A stretch of DNA of 64,000 bases from Daphnia pulex (lineage: Eukaryota; Arthropoda; Branchiopoda; Diplostraca; Daphniidae): the NCBI RefSeq assembly GCF_021134715.1, contig NC_060021.1, forward strand, positions 4,774,001 to 4,838,000. The letters run 5' to 3'. The notes under the pieces were generated by a model, which did no database searches, had not been told where the DNA came from, and was given only the letters and a program-made list of their open reading frames with translations. The position numbers were made by a program, and so were the translations under genes. This document shows, in pieces, positions 53,296-64,000 of the stretch (positions are counted from its first letter, which is position 1; each line of letters begins with the position of its first letter).

Positions 53296-55146
53296 GTAAG
53301 GGACCGGGGTGAAATGGAACATGGGGTATACATAAAAATAGGTTTTTTAAGGAAAAAACACATTTAAAATTTTTTAATTCTTTAAGGTATATAAGAAATT
53401 GAATTTTTTTTAATCATCGGGGTAAATTTAATCAGAATAGCTTAAATAATTTTCCAGTTATTATAGAAAAAGTAAAAGCACTGGTGTGAATGTTTAAGAA
53501 TACTGTTTTATTTTTTAAGTTTGAGCAGGGTTTTTCAATTACAATTAAAGCAAGATAGCCTTTTTAAAGATTTTGCTTTTTTCTATTTAATGGCGTTTAA
53601 AAAAGATTGCGGGGTTAAAGTGAACACACTTTTGGGGGTCTAATGGAACACTTTGTACCCGAGGAGAATTTTACCGCGTCTTGTTATGCGTTGCGTTAAA
53701 TGCGATGGATATATATAACGCATTTTTTGGGCATTTTGGGGTTGGAATCTCAATTTTTGAAGGAGGAAAGGTAAGAAAAAAAGGCCTGCCCAACCCTACC
53801 GAGCACCACCCATCGATGGCAAACCGTTTTAACGCAGTAATAAACGGTTATCAGACGGAGTGCTGATGCATCGCGATCAGGGATATATTAAACATAAAAA
53901 ATGGAACTTGAATGCGAAATAAATCCAGTTTATTATTAATGTGCCTAAGAGCGTTAAAAATCTCTATTCAAGCAAATGAAATTAAACTTAAATAATTATT
54001 TCAATTTCCAGACTAGATCAAGATGTGAACCGTAAACTCCGACAATGATAGGCGTGTATGCTAACCATTACGCTAAACATTGTCAACAATTAATGAGGAA
54101 GCAAAATCGTATCTATACTTTATGCCCACCTCAACACGAAAGTTAACAAAACTTTCAATAATGGTGGTGAAAGCATTGCATAATTATCTAATTCTTTTCG
54201 GCATGTTATGTTGAATGAGATTACTATTTAATTATTAGCTGATGATTCAGTTAACAAATAAATGAATAAATGTTGGCGAGCATGATTACGAAAAATCAGG
54301 ATTTTATTGAGATTCTATAGGATTCTATGAGAGGAAAGACAGGGAGATTCTGACCATGGCTGTATGAAGATTCTGGGAGTTGCCAATACCTCGTAAACAG
54401 TAATTGTAACTTTATTAAATGATTGCAGACACGAATATTTATTTCATGGGCAGGCTTATCAGTTACCGTTTTCATACGAGTGAAACAAAGGAACCAAATA
54501 CCATCGCAAACCAACATTATCAAGTGATATAGGGGGAAATGGGTTCAAAGGTAGAGCCATCATTTTAACAAAAACTTCAGAGGGACGCAGCATAAACGTT
54601 TGAGCACTCAGGTTAGAGCCAGAATAAATAGGAAATCTCTAAGACACATATGGTTTCTGAAAGAATTTTCAAGAGTGAGGAATTTTTGGGAGATGACATG
54701 TACAATGCCTCCATTATTGACAATGTCAATGCAGGCAAAAACGTCAAATTTATCCGATAGTTATACATTGTTGAAGAATCGATTAGTCAGAAAAAAGTTA
54801 TTAAACACAAGCTTTTTGGGCCAGAAACCACCTTTATCGATGAATTGTAAAAGGCGTTGCGTTTTTTTTTAACTATTTGGCTTAAAAAACCAATTGCACT
54901 TTGTTTTCTATTATTTTGCCGCCGGAAGATGTTGGTAGCTGGAATTTACTCTTTTCGATACAACGATTTCTAATTGGTTCTGCTCGAAGATTGCCACTAC
55001 ACAAGCATCTCCGAAAGAAGCCTAGAAAACTTTAGAAAGGGAAAGCACTGTTAGTCTCAAAGCCGCACCCATATTTGTCAACTTCCTCCCATAGATGAGT
55101 CACCTGATGGCTAACAAACCTGCAATGAATACCCAGCTCGGTAAGA

Positions 55147-56138
55147 TCAATAGAATATCTCTAAAATGTATTTGTGCTTCAATGATATCAGTTCTATAGA
55201 GACTGTTTTTTTGTTAAATGCTCCCAACAGCAATGTGCCGTACTGTAAAAGCATGATATGTTCAAGATTGGTTTTATGAAGATTTCCTTGAAAAAGGGGA
55301 TATAGTAAGTAGTACAAGATATTGCGTTTCACGTGAATTTGGTAATTTTGACAAGTTTGCCAACATAACGGTCAAATCCAAAAGGACGACATAAATGAAA
55401 GAATTTAATTCGACGATAAGCTTCCTCAATCTTGGCACTACTTAGTTTTCCCTCTTTTGGAACAAGAATGAAACCTTCAAATCACCGGGAAAAAGCTCCC
55501 TCTATACCAGTGTGCATGGGATCTATTATAAACCCTGTAACCATTGGGAAATCCATTTTTACGAAAGGACTGACATCTCTAATATCCTTCAAGTATTCGT
55601 CACCATATAAGCTTTTTGTATGGTACGTTAAAAATTTAGCGTCAGTTCTCCTTGGGGCATCGACATTTCGAAGCAGAATTGCACGATTAATCATTTCTCC
55701 CTTTTGAATGCAACGATTACATGACCAGTACCCTGAATGACCTTTAGTCCGTTTCAAGTAAGACCTCATTGGCCCATCCGCTATTAGGCAACGAAGCGAA
55801 GCTGTCAAACAACGAGCTTGAATGCACACAGTTTCTGAATTCGATGGGGACAATTGACGGAATTCATCGATCAATTTGGAGAGAAAACTAGAAATATTAT
55901 CTGGTTTTCCCTTCCCCACATAAAACCCTACTACAAAAACAGATGTGTCCAAAATGATTTCGGTACCTTCTTCGTGTGCTGCTGTGGGTTGGATTGAATG
56001 GATTCTTCCTAGAATTGGAGTGATAGTTACTGCATTCTTATCCTCGGGGAGTTTCGCTTCGTCGATGTGGGTATCGACTTTGTAATAGGGTACTACTGTT
56101 ACAGTATTAATATGTATAGCGTATAGTTCTCCCTTCAA
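55147..56138 (-). pseudogene. Transposase-like protein remnant
   Basis: The minus-strand frame at 56138-55482 contains VVGFYVGKGKPDNISSFLSK, then LIADGPMRSYLKRTKGHSGY followed by WSCNRC, and later GFIIDPMHTGIEGAF. This order (small Asp-containing core, GHxGYxxCxxC zinc motif, then PMH) is that of a transposase family found in invertebrate TIR elements. A TGA interrupts it at about 55482. The same frame then continues with KLSSAKIEEAYRRIKFFHLC, and a further piece at 55147-55332 has the NILYYLLYPLFQGNL stretch expected near the C-terminus. It is therefore a broken gene. The superfamily was not determined. Confidence 0.6.
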
Positions 56139-56453
56139 AATAGCCTTAGCTCAATCAAGTTTGGACTTTATGTCAAAAGCTTCAATCTAATTGCAAATGT
56201 AATTATTTTTAAATTAAAAATAGTGTATTAAGGCTGATAAAATTAATAATATTTAGAAAAAAGACTGATTCGATCTCATCAAAATAAAAACGAACCAAAG
56301 GCGAAAAGGAGAATGTTGTAGTTTTGCATTTTCGACATAAATGAAAAGTCAAATACAAGATCAGTCAATACAAACATAAAAGCTAGTTGCCTGTGCTGAG
56401 TTTCTAAGTAAAGGCATACCTACAGATAAATTAAATAATCACTAAATAAATAA

Positions 56454-56789
56454 TCACACTCTGTCGCGCAGGATTTTTGGCAAGAGACCTGGATTCTGCA
56501 GATAGACGTAAACAAACTGGAGAAGGTCAGCATCGCGATGGATAAGTCCAACGGATGCACCTTTTAATGCATTCTCAATTCCAAAATGAAAGTATTTTCC
56601 ATCGTTAATTAGTCTTGCTTCAGGCATTTTTTTATGTGGGTCACTTATTGATGCTGGAAAGTCAATCCCATCGATTTTCATTAATTCTTTTCCAGGGTTT
56701 GGAAGTAAAGAGTCAGGCAATGGCTCGTGAACTATAAGGAGAGTCAGCAGATTCTTCAGATGGTTTTGTTTTTGATTTAGTACGAGCAA
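56454..56789 (-). pseudogene. Unassigned element-encoded ORF
   Basis: A 111-codon minus-strand frame includes EARLINDGKYFHFGIENALK. It lies just upstream, in transcription order, of the transposase remnant and within the same TIR element, so it may be part of the same or a companion protein. No domain was assigned. Confidence 0.3.
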
Positions 56790-56879
56790 AATGTCGCAGA
56801 AGCTGTGTAAATGTAAGTGAACCTAATTTGCAGTTTTCTATCCCTGTGTCATCTATTTACTTAAATCTGTGGTTTTTTC

Positions 56880-57777
56880 GGTGATTACATTTATCTTCAA
56901 ATATATTTGTTTTCGGTTTCAGCAGATTCCAGTTCGTGCAGCGATTTCGCTGCACTTGATCGCACTAGGAATTCCAAAAGCCTATTTCCATCACAGGATT
57001 CAACGCAAAAACGCAATCGAGACGACGAATTTCTACATGGTGACACTGGATATACAAATAGTGATACTGGTTCGGCAAAACGTGGAGTTGGAGCTTTAAA
57101 TCGTGAATCTGTGTTTCAAAATCACAGAGCAGCTGACTCTTCATATGCTGTTGCACCTAACGATGACTCAGGATCTCTAAACGGTAACACCGGCTTTTCA
57201 AATCATTGCCCCGTGACTAAAAATAACAATTGATGGATCTTAAAATATTCAGGATCTCGAAACAACACTGGCTCAGTCGACTGACCCGGCTGTGGATCGT
57301 GTCGCTGTTTCTCAAAATCGCTAAGCATTCTCTTCAAATAGAGGGATTGTGTCTCGGTATGACGAAGCTATGGCTCTTCAAATAGTGGAAATGACTCTGG
57401 ATTTCGTAACGGCGTGAATGGATCTTTAGATCGCAATAACTCTTTATCAGTAAATCTTGCCACGGAATCTACGCGTGGCACCAAGCCTGCGATTGGTAAT
57501 TTTCAGATCATTCATCCTTATATTACTGTTCCTTCATCTAATTTTTATAATTGTTTTTACAGATGACGATGACTGGAAGAAAAAGATGCTTGAATCTATG
57601 AATCCTACCAATTCCATCCTCAGGGCTTTGGTCCCTTCCTCAGTGTTTGTTGGGAATAATCCAACGAAGAACATAGGATGTTTTCGAAATACTGTGGAGA
57701 AAAATCTGAATCTCCCCCTTAAGGAGGTGGAAAATGTCAGCGCCCTTAACACTGCGTTGATTGATATAGATTGTTAA
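56880..57777 (+). pseudogene. Plus-strand exons, possibly DUF4806-like
   Basis: After an AG at about 56925 a plus-strand frame is rich in Ser, Asn and Gly, with loosely repeated NxDTGxxN-like units to 57233. After stops, a segment from 57563 reads DDDDWKKKMLESMNPTNSIL and NLPLKEVENVSALNTALIDI. The last part resembles the N-terminal part of DUF4806 proteins, often linked to TIR transposons in arthropods (from memory, not searched). It runs opposite to the transposase remnant. Confidence 0.3.
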
Positions 57778-58298
57778 GAAGGTTGCTGGCAAACAGTCAT
57801 GGTTGAACCACTTCCACCTAGCTAGGTTGTAAGGAGTGAATATGAAATCTGTGATGGTCTCTCCAACTTCTATCCTCGTGTCTACTTTGCGGAATGGCAT
57901 CCCTGTTGATCCGCCAACTATCCTGGTGAACTGCTGTGAATACTGCCTCACTTCTTCAAAGTCAGTAGTAAAGGGTAACAAGATTCTGATGTCCTGAGGA
58001 TTTTTTTGTTAGATTCGGCTACAGTATCATACCACAGAGAGCTATCTGTTAGGCCATGACTTGTAGCTAAATAAACAGATGAGGACACCACTCTAGTGAT
58101 GCTGATTCCATTTGACAAGGAGCTAGAAACACCAGGGGAATGCTTTTTCTTCGCCAGCTTGAGTAAAACTTCATTGGTTGTCACTGCTTGTCGATACAAT
58201 ATCTCAGGATCTTCATCAATCTCTTCTTTCCAATTCTCTGGAAGATTCATGTTCTCAATTAGCCTTTGGTGAACCTTGTATAAACAACTTTTACTCAT
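57640..58298 (-). pseudogene. Unassigned minus-strand ORFs in the TIR element
   Basis: Two frames, 57948-58298 (starting MSKSCLYKVHQRLIENMNLP) and 57640-57981, may form one broken protein. The first contains ENWKEEIDEDPEILYRQAVT; the second RKVDTRIEVGETITDFIFTP. No family was recognised. Part overlaps the plus-strand exon at 57563-57777, so one of the two is likely fortuitous there. Confidence 0.3.
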
Positions 58299-58383
58299 CT
58301 ATTTTCTTATCTCTTATCTACATATTTTTTTAAAGTTAAGGTTTAGACACATGCATTGAAGTGAGAAACATCATTTTATTAAC

Positions 58384-59110
58384 TGTCAGAGAAATAGCAC
58401 ACACAACAGCACTGACACAGATACCGAAAGAAATTCTGACTAAGAAATTGCACTGACAGAGATATACAGAAAGATATTCTGACTAAGATATCTCACTGAC
58501 AGAGATATACCGAAAGAGATTTGGACTAAGAAATTGCAATCACAGAGATACCCAGGGTTGTTAATATCGCAAAAAATAAGTATTTCCGATTGCGATAGCG
58601 ATATTGGTGTTTTTTTTTATTGCCGACTATCGAACGATGAAGTTTCAAAAAAGTATCGGTGCGATAATCGCCGATAGTCGCCGATACTTTTTACAACGTT
58701 GCAAAATAAAAAATAAAATTTATAAAATATTTTTCTGCATATTTTTTTCAAAAGAAGAAAAACTATATTAACAATATCCCTTGTTTTCCAGCTCGGACGT
58801 GGTATTAAAAAAAACTTGTATGAGCGAATACACCACTGTAGTGCTCATCCATTTTCAGCTGTAACTTAATACTACTTTTAAGCAGTCTGCAGTTAAAAAA
58901 AAACTATCGCTATCGCGTCATCGGCGATGAAAACGCGATTATCGATCGATACTCATTTTGAAACCTATCGCGCGATAATCGCTCGAACAAAAAATTTCAT
59001 TTCCGATGACGATTTCATCGTTCATCGCGGCGATATTAACAACCCTGGAGATACCCACAGAGATACTGATGGTCGACTGAGAAAACTCTGACAGAGATAC
59101 TATGACTGAG
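58384..59110. repeat. Minisatellite of about 43 bp, interrupted by a MITE
   Basis: A unit with the core actgacagagatataccgaa and ctgactaagaaattgc is repeated about three times at 58392-58552 and resumes after 59047 as gagatacccacagagatact. Units differ at several positions. Confidence 0.6.
58553..59047. mobile_element. hAT-type MITE with 8-bp target duplication
   Basis: The 495-bp element begins cagggttgttaatatcgc and ends gcgatattaacaaccctg, a perfect terminal inverted pair. It is flanked by the same eight bases, gagatacc, at 58545-58552 and 59048-59055. An 8-bp duplication and a CAGGG-type end are characteristic of hAT transposons. The interior is rich in tatcg-type motifs (the cgcgataatcg family) and encodes nothing. 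Confidence 0.9.
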
Positions 59111-60899
59111 TTACTCACCGATTGCTAAAGCACTTGATAAGTTTCAAGCGCTTCCACAATAGATTTTGTTCGCTGCTTCACTAACGAAATTACTTCCTTT
59201 TTTTTCAAGCTTTCCTCCACTGTCTTCATCGTATCCATTATGGCCTGCCAAATCGGGAACATTTACTGATTTATGATAGTTAAATTGGTGAACTCTTCTG
59301 GCAGCCTGGACACACTCGAGTACTTTGGAGATTTGGATCGGCTTCTTTTGATGCTCTAAGACATTAGTCATGACAACTGCAAAATGAAAAATCATAAGAA
59401 ATTTTTACAAACAAATAACTAAAAAATTGACTAATAAATAACAAACAAACTAAAAGAAAACCTTATAACTACATCACTCTGTGGCATTACATTTTGTTTA
59501 ATTAGAAGAAAACCAAGAATAAATTGCAAATTTAAAAGTTTGGAGAATTCGGCTTCAACAGAGCGACGTAGTTATGACGTTCTCTTCTAGTCTGTTTGTT
59601 AGTTATTAGTCATGACAACTGTGAAATGAAAAGAACGAACTAAATTCCGACACTTGAAGCACATTCAATACCTCAAAAAATGGCTAACATATTGGTTAGA
59701 TGGCCAATTCCAGGTCTAGTGTCTTTGCTTCTACCACTCCGTCCCTTCTACTGCACTTTACAGCATAACTCTCTAGTGAAAATGTAATCCATTATCGACT
59801 TTGCCAAAGTCAATTCGTAGCTCACATGACCTAGATCTTCAATTAAAACAGCAGAATAGGAAAAGAAAAGAGAAATTAGACTGTCAGTGACTAAAAAAAA
59901 GATTTTTACTTACTAAAGTAACGGAAAGATCAAGACAAATGAGTCAACTGAGAAAAATGGGACAGCAGAATTGTACAAGAAAATCATCGACATGGAAAGT
60001 TTGAAACCCAAGACACAAGATTACCTTGGCTTAAAAGATTCTCCAGTTGATGATGTTTAACCCATGAATTCTCACCTAGTCTCGTCAAGTACCTCTACAG
60101 ATATTTAATCCAGACTTTAAAGAAGCTTCATGGAGAGTCAGTATAGGACCAACTGGAAATTAGCATTCTGAACACTTTGGGCTCTTACACTATAGAGCAA
60201 CTAAGTACTCTCAAAGAAAGCAGTTCTTTCGATAAAAGTTGGTATAAATATGAGTCAGGTAAAAGATATGGAAGGAAAAGAGCAACTGAAGCAGTGAGGC
60301 CTTGATTACAGGTGAAAAGTGTACTAAAGCAATTCAGCTGTTGACTTTTGCTTTACAAAAGGTGGAAGAACAAGAAGCAATGCATGTTTGCATCTTCAAG
60401 AAATCCCATCATGAAGGTTTGAGAGAAATTTATGTTATTGGTATGAGTCAACGGATTGTTCAATTGGCCTGTTCCATTGTAATAAAATGGATCTCACAAG
60501 TCAATTTGCAGTGCAGTACATGACTAACAACTCAGGAAAGAAATCAAGAGAGGTACGACAAGTGCTTGCAACAACAGCAGTGTAATCAGATGACTCTGAG
60601 CTCAAGATCAGCATTGAAGTGTAAAGTGAAGAAGACTTGAGACATGCTTCTATCTCAATTGCACTGTGTTTCCTGTTTGATAAGCGTTTTGGCCCGTTCA
60701 TAGGAATCTATGAATCTGTTAAAACAACGACGAACATGGCAATTGTGTCTGAGTTCAATTCCGAGTATACTTTTTACAATATACTATTAAGCCGTTGTTA
60801 CGATGGATCACAGCAGTCAACTTGATTCTTGAACAAGAATCATTGGCAGCTCGGCAAGGTGATATGGCCTAAAACTTAACTAATTTTTTATCAGGTGGA

Positions 60900-61286
60900 G
60901 GAAGTTTTAGCTTGACGGCTCATTGTCAGATAGCACAAGCATTTTTGTACTGCACTTTGCTTGGATCTGGAGTCTGTGCAATATTTGGCCGTCTGTGTCA
61001 AGAAATAAGTAAAGTCCCTGATCCCAGCAATGGATTTTTCTACATGGACTTCCCCTTCTTTGCTGGACTGTGTGGTTTCAACTATAATTGGTGGAATGCT
61101 GTGAAACACTCTGACTTGGGCAAGTGCTACAAAGCCATGATCGGTGAAGTGACCAGAGTGAACTGGAAAGACAAGAGGCTCACCTTGGAGATAAATCGTG
61201 GTGGTTCATTTGTGCATACCAGGATCTTAAAGTGGGGAAACAGGAAACGTCAACAAGGGCGTTTGTTCTTTTCTTTCTTTATTTAA
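60900..61286 (+). pseudogene. Unassigned plus-strand ORF inside the TIR element
   Basis: A frame of about 125 codons contains AQAFLYCTLLGSGVCAIFGR and LTLEINRGGSFVHTRILKWG. An earlier frame at 60637-60825 has CFLFDKRFGPFIGIYESVKT. Their family is not recognised. The opposite strand is also partly open here (60891-61109), so the coding strand is uncertain. Confidence 0.25.
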
Positions 61287-62259
61287 GCTAGCCATCACAA
61301 ACAGTATGTGGGCTTCTCTCTCTTGCCATCAACAGTATGGCTTCACTTGACTACACATATAAGAGCTACACGAATATGCGTTACACGAATTATGTAGTAC
61401 CACACTTGATTTTACAGAGTCAAAAATTTGACGACAACGACTACTGCGACTACGACGTTAAAGCGTTACTATAGAGACACGCACAGACGTTGCACACACG
61501 GACGTATATAGATGTACGGAGGCCACCTAGTGGTGTGTGTTTGAATTATCGTAACCAACAAAGATAAACTTTGATACGTGAATAAATTCAATTCAAATGC
61601 AAAATGAATATATAAAAAACGCATTTTGTTACGAATTTAAGTTATATTTCCAGAAACGCATACAGTGATGAAGAAAAACGGAAACAAGGCGTTCTAGAAT
61701 GCAATAATAATACATTCCATAGTAAGCGTTTCAACCAAGCGGTTCTATTTAAAGCGTATTTCTACCGCGTTTCGCTACGGGAAAATTCTCCTCAAGTAGC
61801 ATCAGCGAGTGTGGCAAAAATGAATGACTAACGGAAATTTTGAAAGAAAAATGAATAAAAATAGTCCCATTTTAAAACCATAATTACTTAAGAATTATTA
61901 ACTTGTTTTTCGCAAACATTGTAATATTCTTCGAGATAAATGAATATCCTATTTTTTTTTGGTTTTTAAATATATTTTATTCAGCCATTGCTGAGAAAAA
62001 TGTCGTTCCATTTTACCCCGTCTTTTTTCGGTCGAGTGCAGGTCAAGTGAAAAAAGCGTACCTATATCATTTTCATGTCTCGTTTATTTTACAATTTTAT
62101 AATTGAAAAAAATCAGCAGGTAGCCAAGATGTAGCTTAACAAAACAGAACAAACAGAAATATTAAAATGTGTCTTTTTTGTCCGAAATCATAAGAATTAC
62201 GGCAGATATCCAAAAGTGTTCCATTTCGCCCTGGTCTACTCTATACTGAGTCAATTAAA

Positions 62260-64000
62260 ATCTTGGTGGGGTAATGATTATTTTTTTCTGAATTTTTTTT
62301 CAGGTTTCAGGTTCAACCAATGTAACCCTCACTTCTTTTATAAATGAAAACAAATAAACCTCCCCCCCCCCCTTCCTCGATAATTTTTTAATCACGAAGA
62401 CATATGTTTATTACGTTTTAGCTCGACGTAAAACCCCGTATTAATGTTTTTCTTCTTTCTCGGTAGAAACCATAAACTGCATAGACAAAACGATAATTTA
62501 ACTACTGGATGCAACTTCCGTAACAAATTATCACCAAAGAACAGCCACAGTTTTATCTTGATGCAAAAAATCTTTTACCAAATTAAGTATGCTGCAACAC
62601 CAGAAAAATGCGACATTGGACAGCAAAATAGGATAAAGTTGCCTCAATCGTAATGCTGCATGGATGAAAACAAAAATAACAAATAGACTCAATATTTCAA
62701 GTCAGCAAACCAGGTATCACTTGCACAACTTTTTCAGGATAACCCAACACAAATACTTAAGGATAGCTCGAGCAGGAACTTCAAGATAACACGAGCGTAC
62801 TTCAAATATTCAGCACAATCAACAAAATCCAAAATAGCAACAGCTTCAACAGGAATCAGACTGCAAAGTGCAAAACCACTACACATTGACACCGAGTCCT
62901 ATGAGAAAAAAAAATATATATGCTAATCAGACAGGAAAGCGAAGTTATAGTTTTCCATAGCCAACACCAACATCAAACCTTTTTCCAAAATTATATAGTT
63001 GGTGAGTAACTTCAAATTTAGAACAAATCAGGGGAAAAAGAAAATTATGTAAATTACATTGACAACATTTAATGAAAATTTTGTAAAATTACAAAGGAAT
63101 TTATCTTCTAGCTTCTGTAGAAACAAATGAACAAGTGAAGAACTGAAAAGGGTACCATCTTTTAAAAAAACTCTGATCTAGTCACTAATTTCCTGCATGA
63201 GTTTAGAATTGGACTTAAACACCTAATTTCAATAAAAACTAGACTTCCCCAGTTACAACCATATCTCAAATCAAAGGAGCATTTTAAGAAGTCTTCTTCC
63301 AGCTACTCTCCAGTTCTTGTTTCTACACTTTTGGATACCACAAGCTGAATAGACTGCATGCAAAGGACTGTTGTGACATTGGCACCGATTCATGTGGGAA
63401 AAAAGCGAAATAATGAATGAAAAAATGAAACTGTATACCATATGTTAAAAAAACAACAGAAAACATGCAAAGGAAGCAATTATAGTAATGTAAAATTAAA
63501 TTTAAAATTTAGATTGATTTAGAAATGCCTCTTTTGTCGTAGAATCGCGCGAGAAGAAACTGTACCTTATGGAAAAGTCACGAAGATACGAAAATACAAA
63601 ATTCTACCACGTCAGTCTGAGCTAAAAGAACTTGATTTCATGGGCAATAGTGAAGTCAACAGTCTAGAATAACTGAATATCTTATCGTTCAAGACATTAA
63701 ATATCTCAGATGTGGATGCATTATGCAAACGTGCGTATGAATTTTCTCCAAACGTTATATCAATTATAAAATAAATTGATGTCGAATCGTTATTAGTTTG
63801 AATCAGCTCTAGACCGAAAGGTTATGACTAGGAAAAAAAGGCAAGCCAAATAAAAAAGATAAATTAACGATAGAGTAATATTATTAATCCTGCGTAAGTT
63901 TTTTGTAAAAAAAGTTTGGTAAACTAAACCACAAAGGTAATGCCTTTTTTCTACTGTTATGTGTAACTTCTCGCGTTTATGGTCTCAAAAACATGTGATT
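62260..64000. other. AT-rich DNA, nothing recognised
   Basis: No exon with domain similarity, no RNA gene and no repeat boundary was seen. A C run stands at about 62361-62372. Confidence 0.4.

Larger units (their letters stand above)
53300..62240. mobile_element. Probable 9-kb TIR DNA transposon, degenerate
   Basis: A motif of the form ggggt-n-aaatggaac occurs twice in direct orientation near the left end (53306-53320 and 53634-53650) and twice in inverted orientation near the right end (62005-62019 and 62218-62235). A second block, gaggagaatttt next to ccgcg-like sequence (about 53663), is mirrored near 61783. Between the ends lie transposase remnants (55147-56138), a plus-strand exon possibly of DUF4806 type (about 56900-57780) and other broken ORFs. 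The arms are diverged and exact ends are uncertain. Two unrelated inverted copies of a smaller repeat remain an alternative. Confidence 0.5.

Overview
This window reads as a piece of a compact arthropod genome, most likely a branchiopod crustacean such as Daphnia. It has AT-rich DNA, split genes with many introns of about 50-80 bp, animal proteins (ATR, ZNFX1, importin-4) and a mix of DIRS, BEL/Pao, gypsy, copia-like and hAT-type elements. The species call is an inference.

Layout. 1-5 kb: decayed mobile DNA, with a BEL/Pao reverse transcriptase relic on the minus strand and a long foldback element. 5.0-18.7 kb (minus): a complete 12-exon gene for the checkpoint kinase ATR. Its sixth intron holds an apparently intact 5.2 kb DIRS retrotransposon (gag-RT-RNase H ORF, tyrosine recombinase ORF, inverted terminal repeats and internal complementary region). 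19.4-32.0 kb (minus): a 20-exon gene for ZNFX1 (SF1 helicase, NFX1-type zinc repeats, RZ finger). Its second coding exon is split by a 4.17 kb LTR element in the opposite orientation. That element has identical 287-bp LTRs, a 5-bp target duplication, a tRNA-Tyr-type primer site and one gag-like ORF with no pol. If the element and one copy of the duplication are removed, the ZNFX1 frame is open for 2396 codons, so this looks like a recent knock-out or polymorphic allele. 32.9-34.4 kb (minus): a six-exon gene for a small protein with a C-terminal fibronectin-III-like domain, resembling ATF7IP/windei. 37.1-38.5 kb (minus): His/Gln/Ala-rich exons of a putative nuclear regulator, with about 5 kb of simple-repeat-rich DNA upstream.

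44.5-64 kb is gene-poor and repeat-rich: an importin-4 pseudogene with several frameshifts and an inserted TIR element that carries a tRNA-like Pol III promoter; a decayed gypsy pol; a copia RNase H trace; a small two-exon ORF broken by one TGA; and a probable 9-kb TIR DNA transposon (53.3-62.2 kb) with transposase remnants, itself hit by a hAT-type MITE with a perfect 8-bp target duplication.

ATR, ZNFX1 and the ATF7IP-like gene lie head-to-tail on the minus strand. Two act, in other animals, in silencing or defence against foreign and repeated nucleic acids (ZNFX1 in small-RNA inheritance and RNA sensing, ATF7IP in H3K9 methylation). Disruption of ZNFX1 by a retroelement is the most notable biological point. 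Splice junctions given here were worked out by eye from GT/AG sites, reading frame and protein similarity; no alignment was run.
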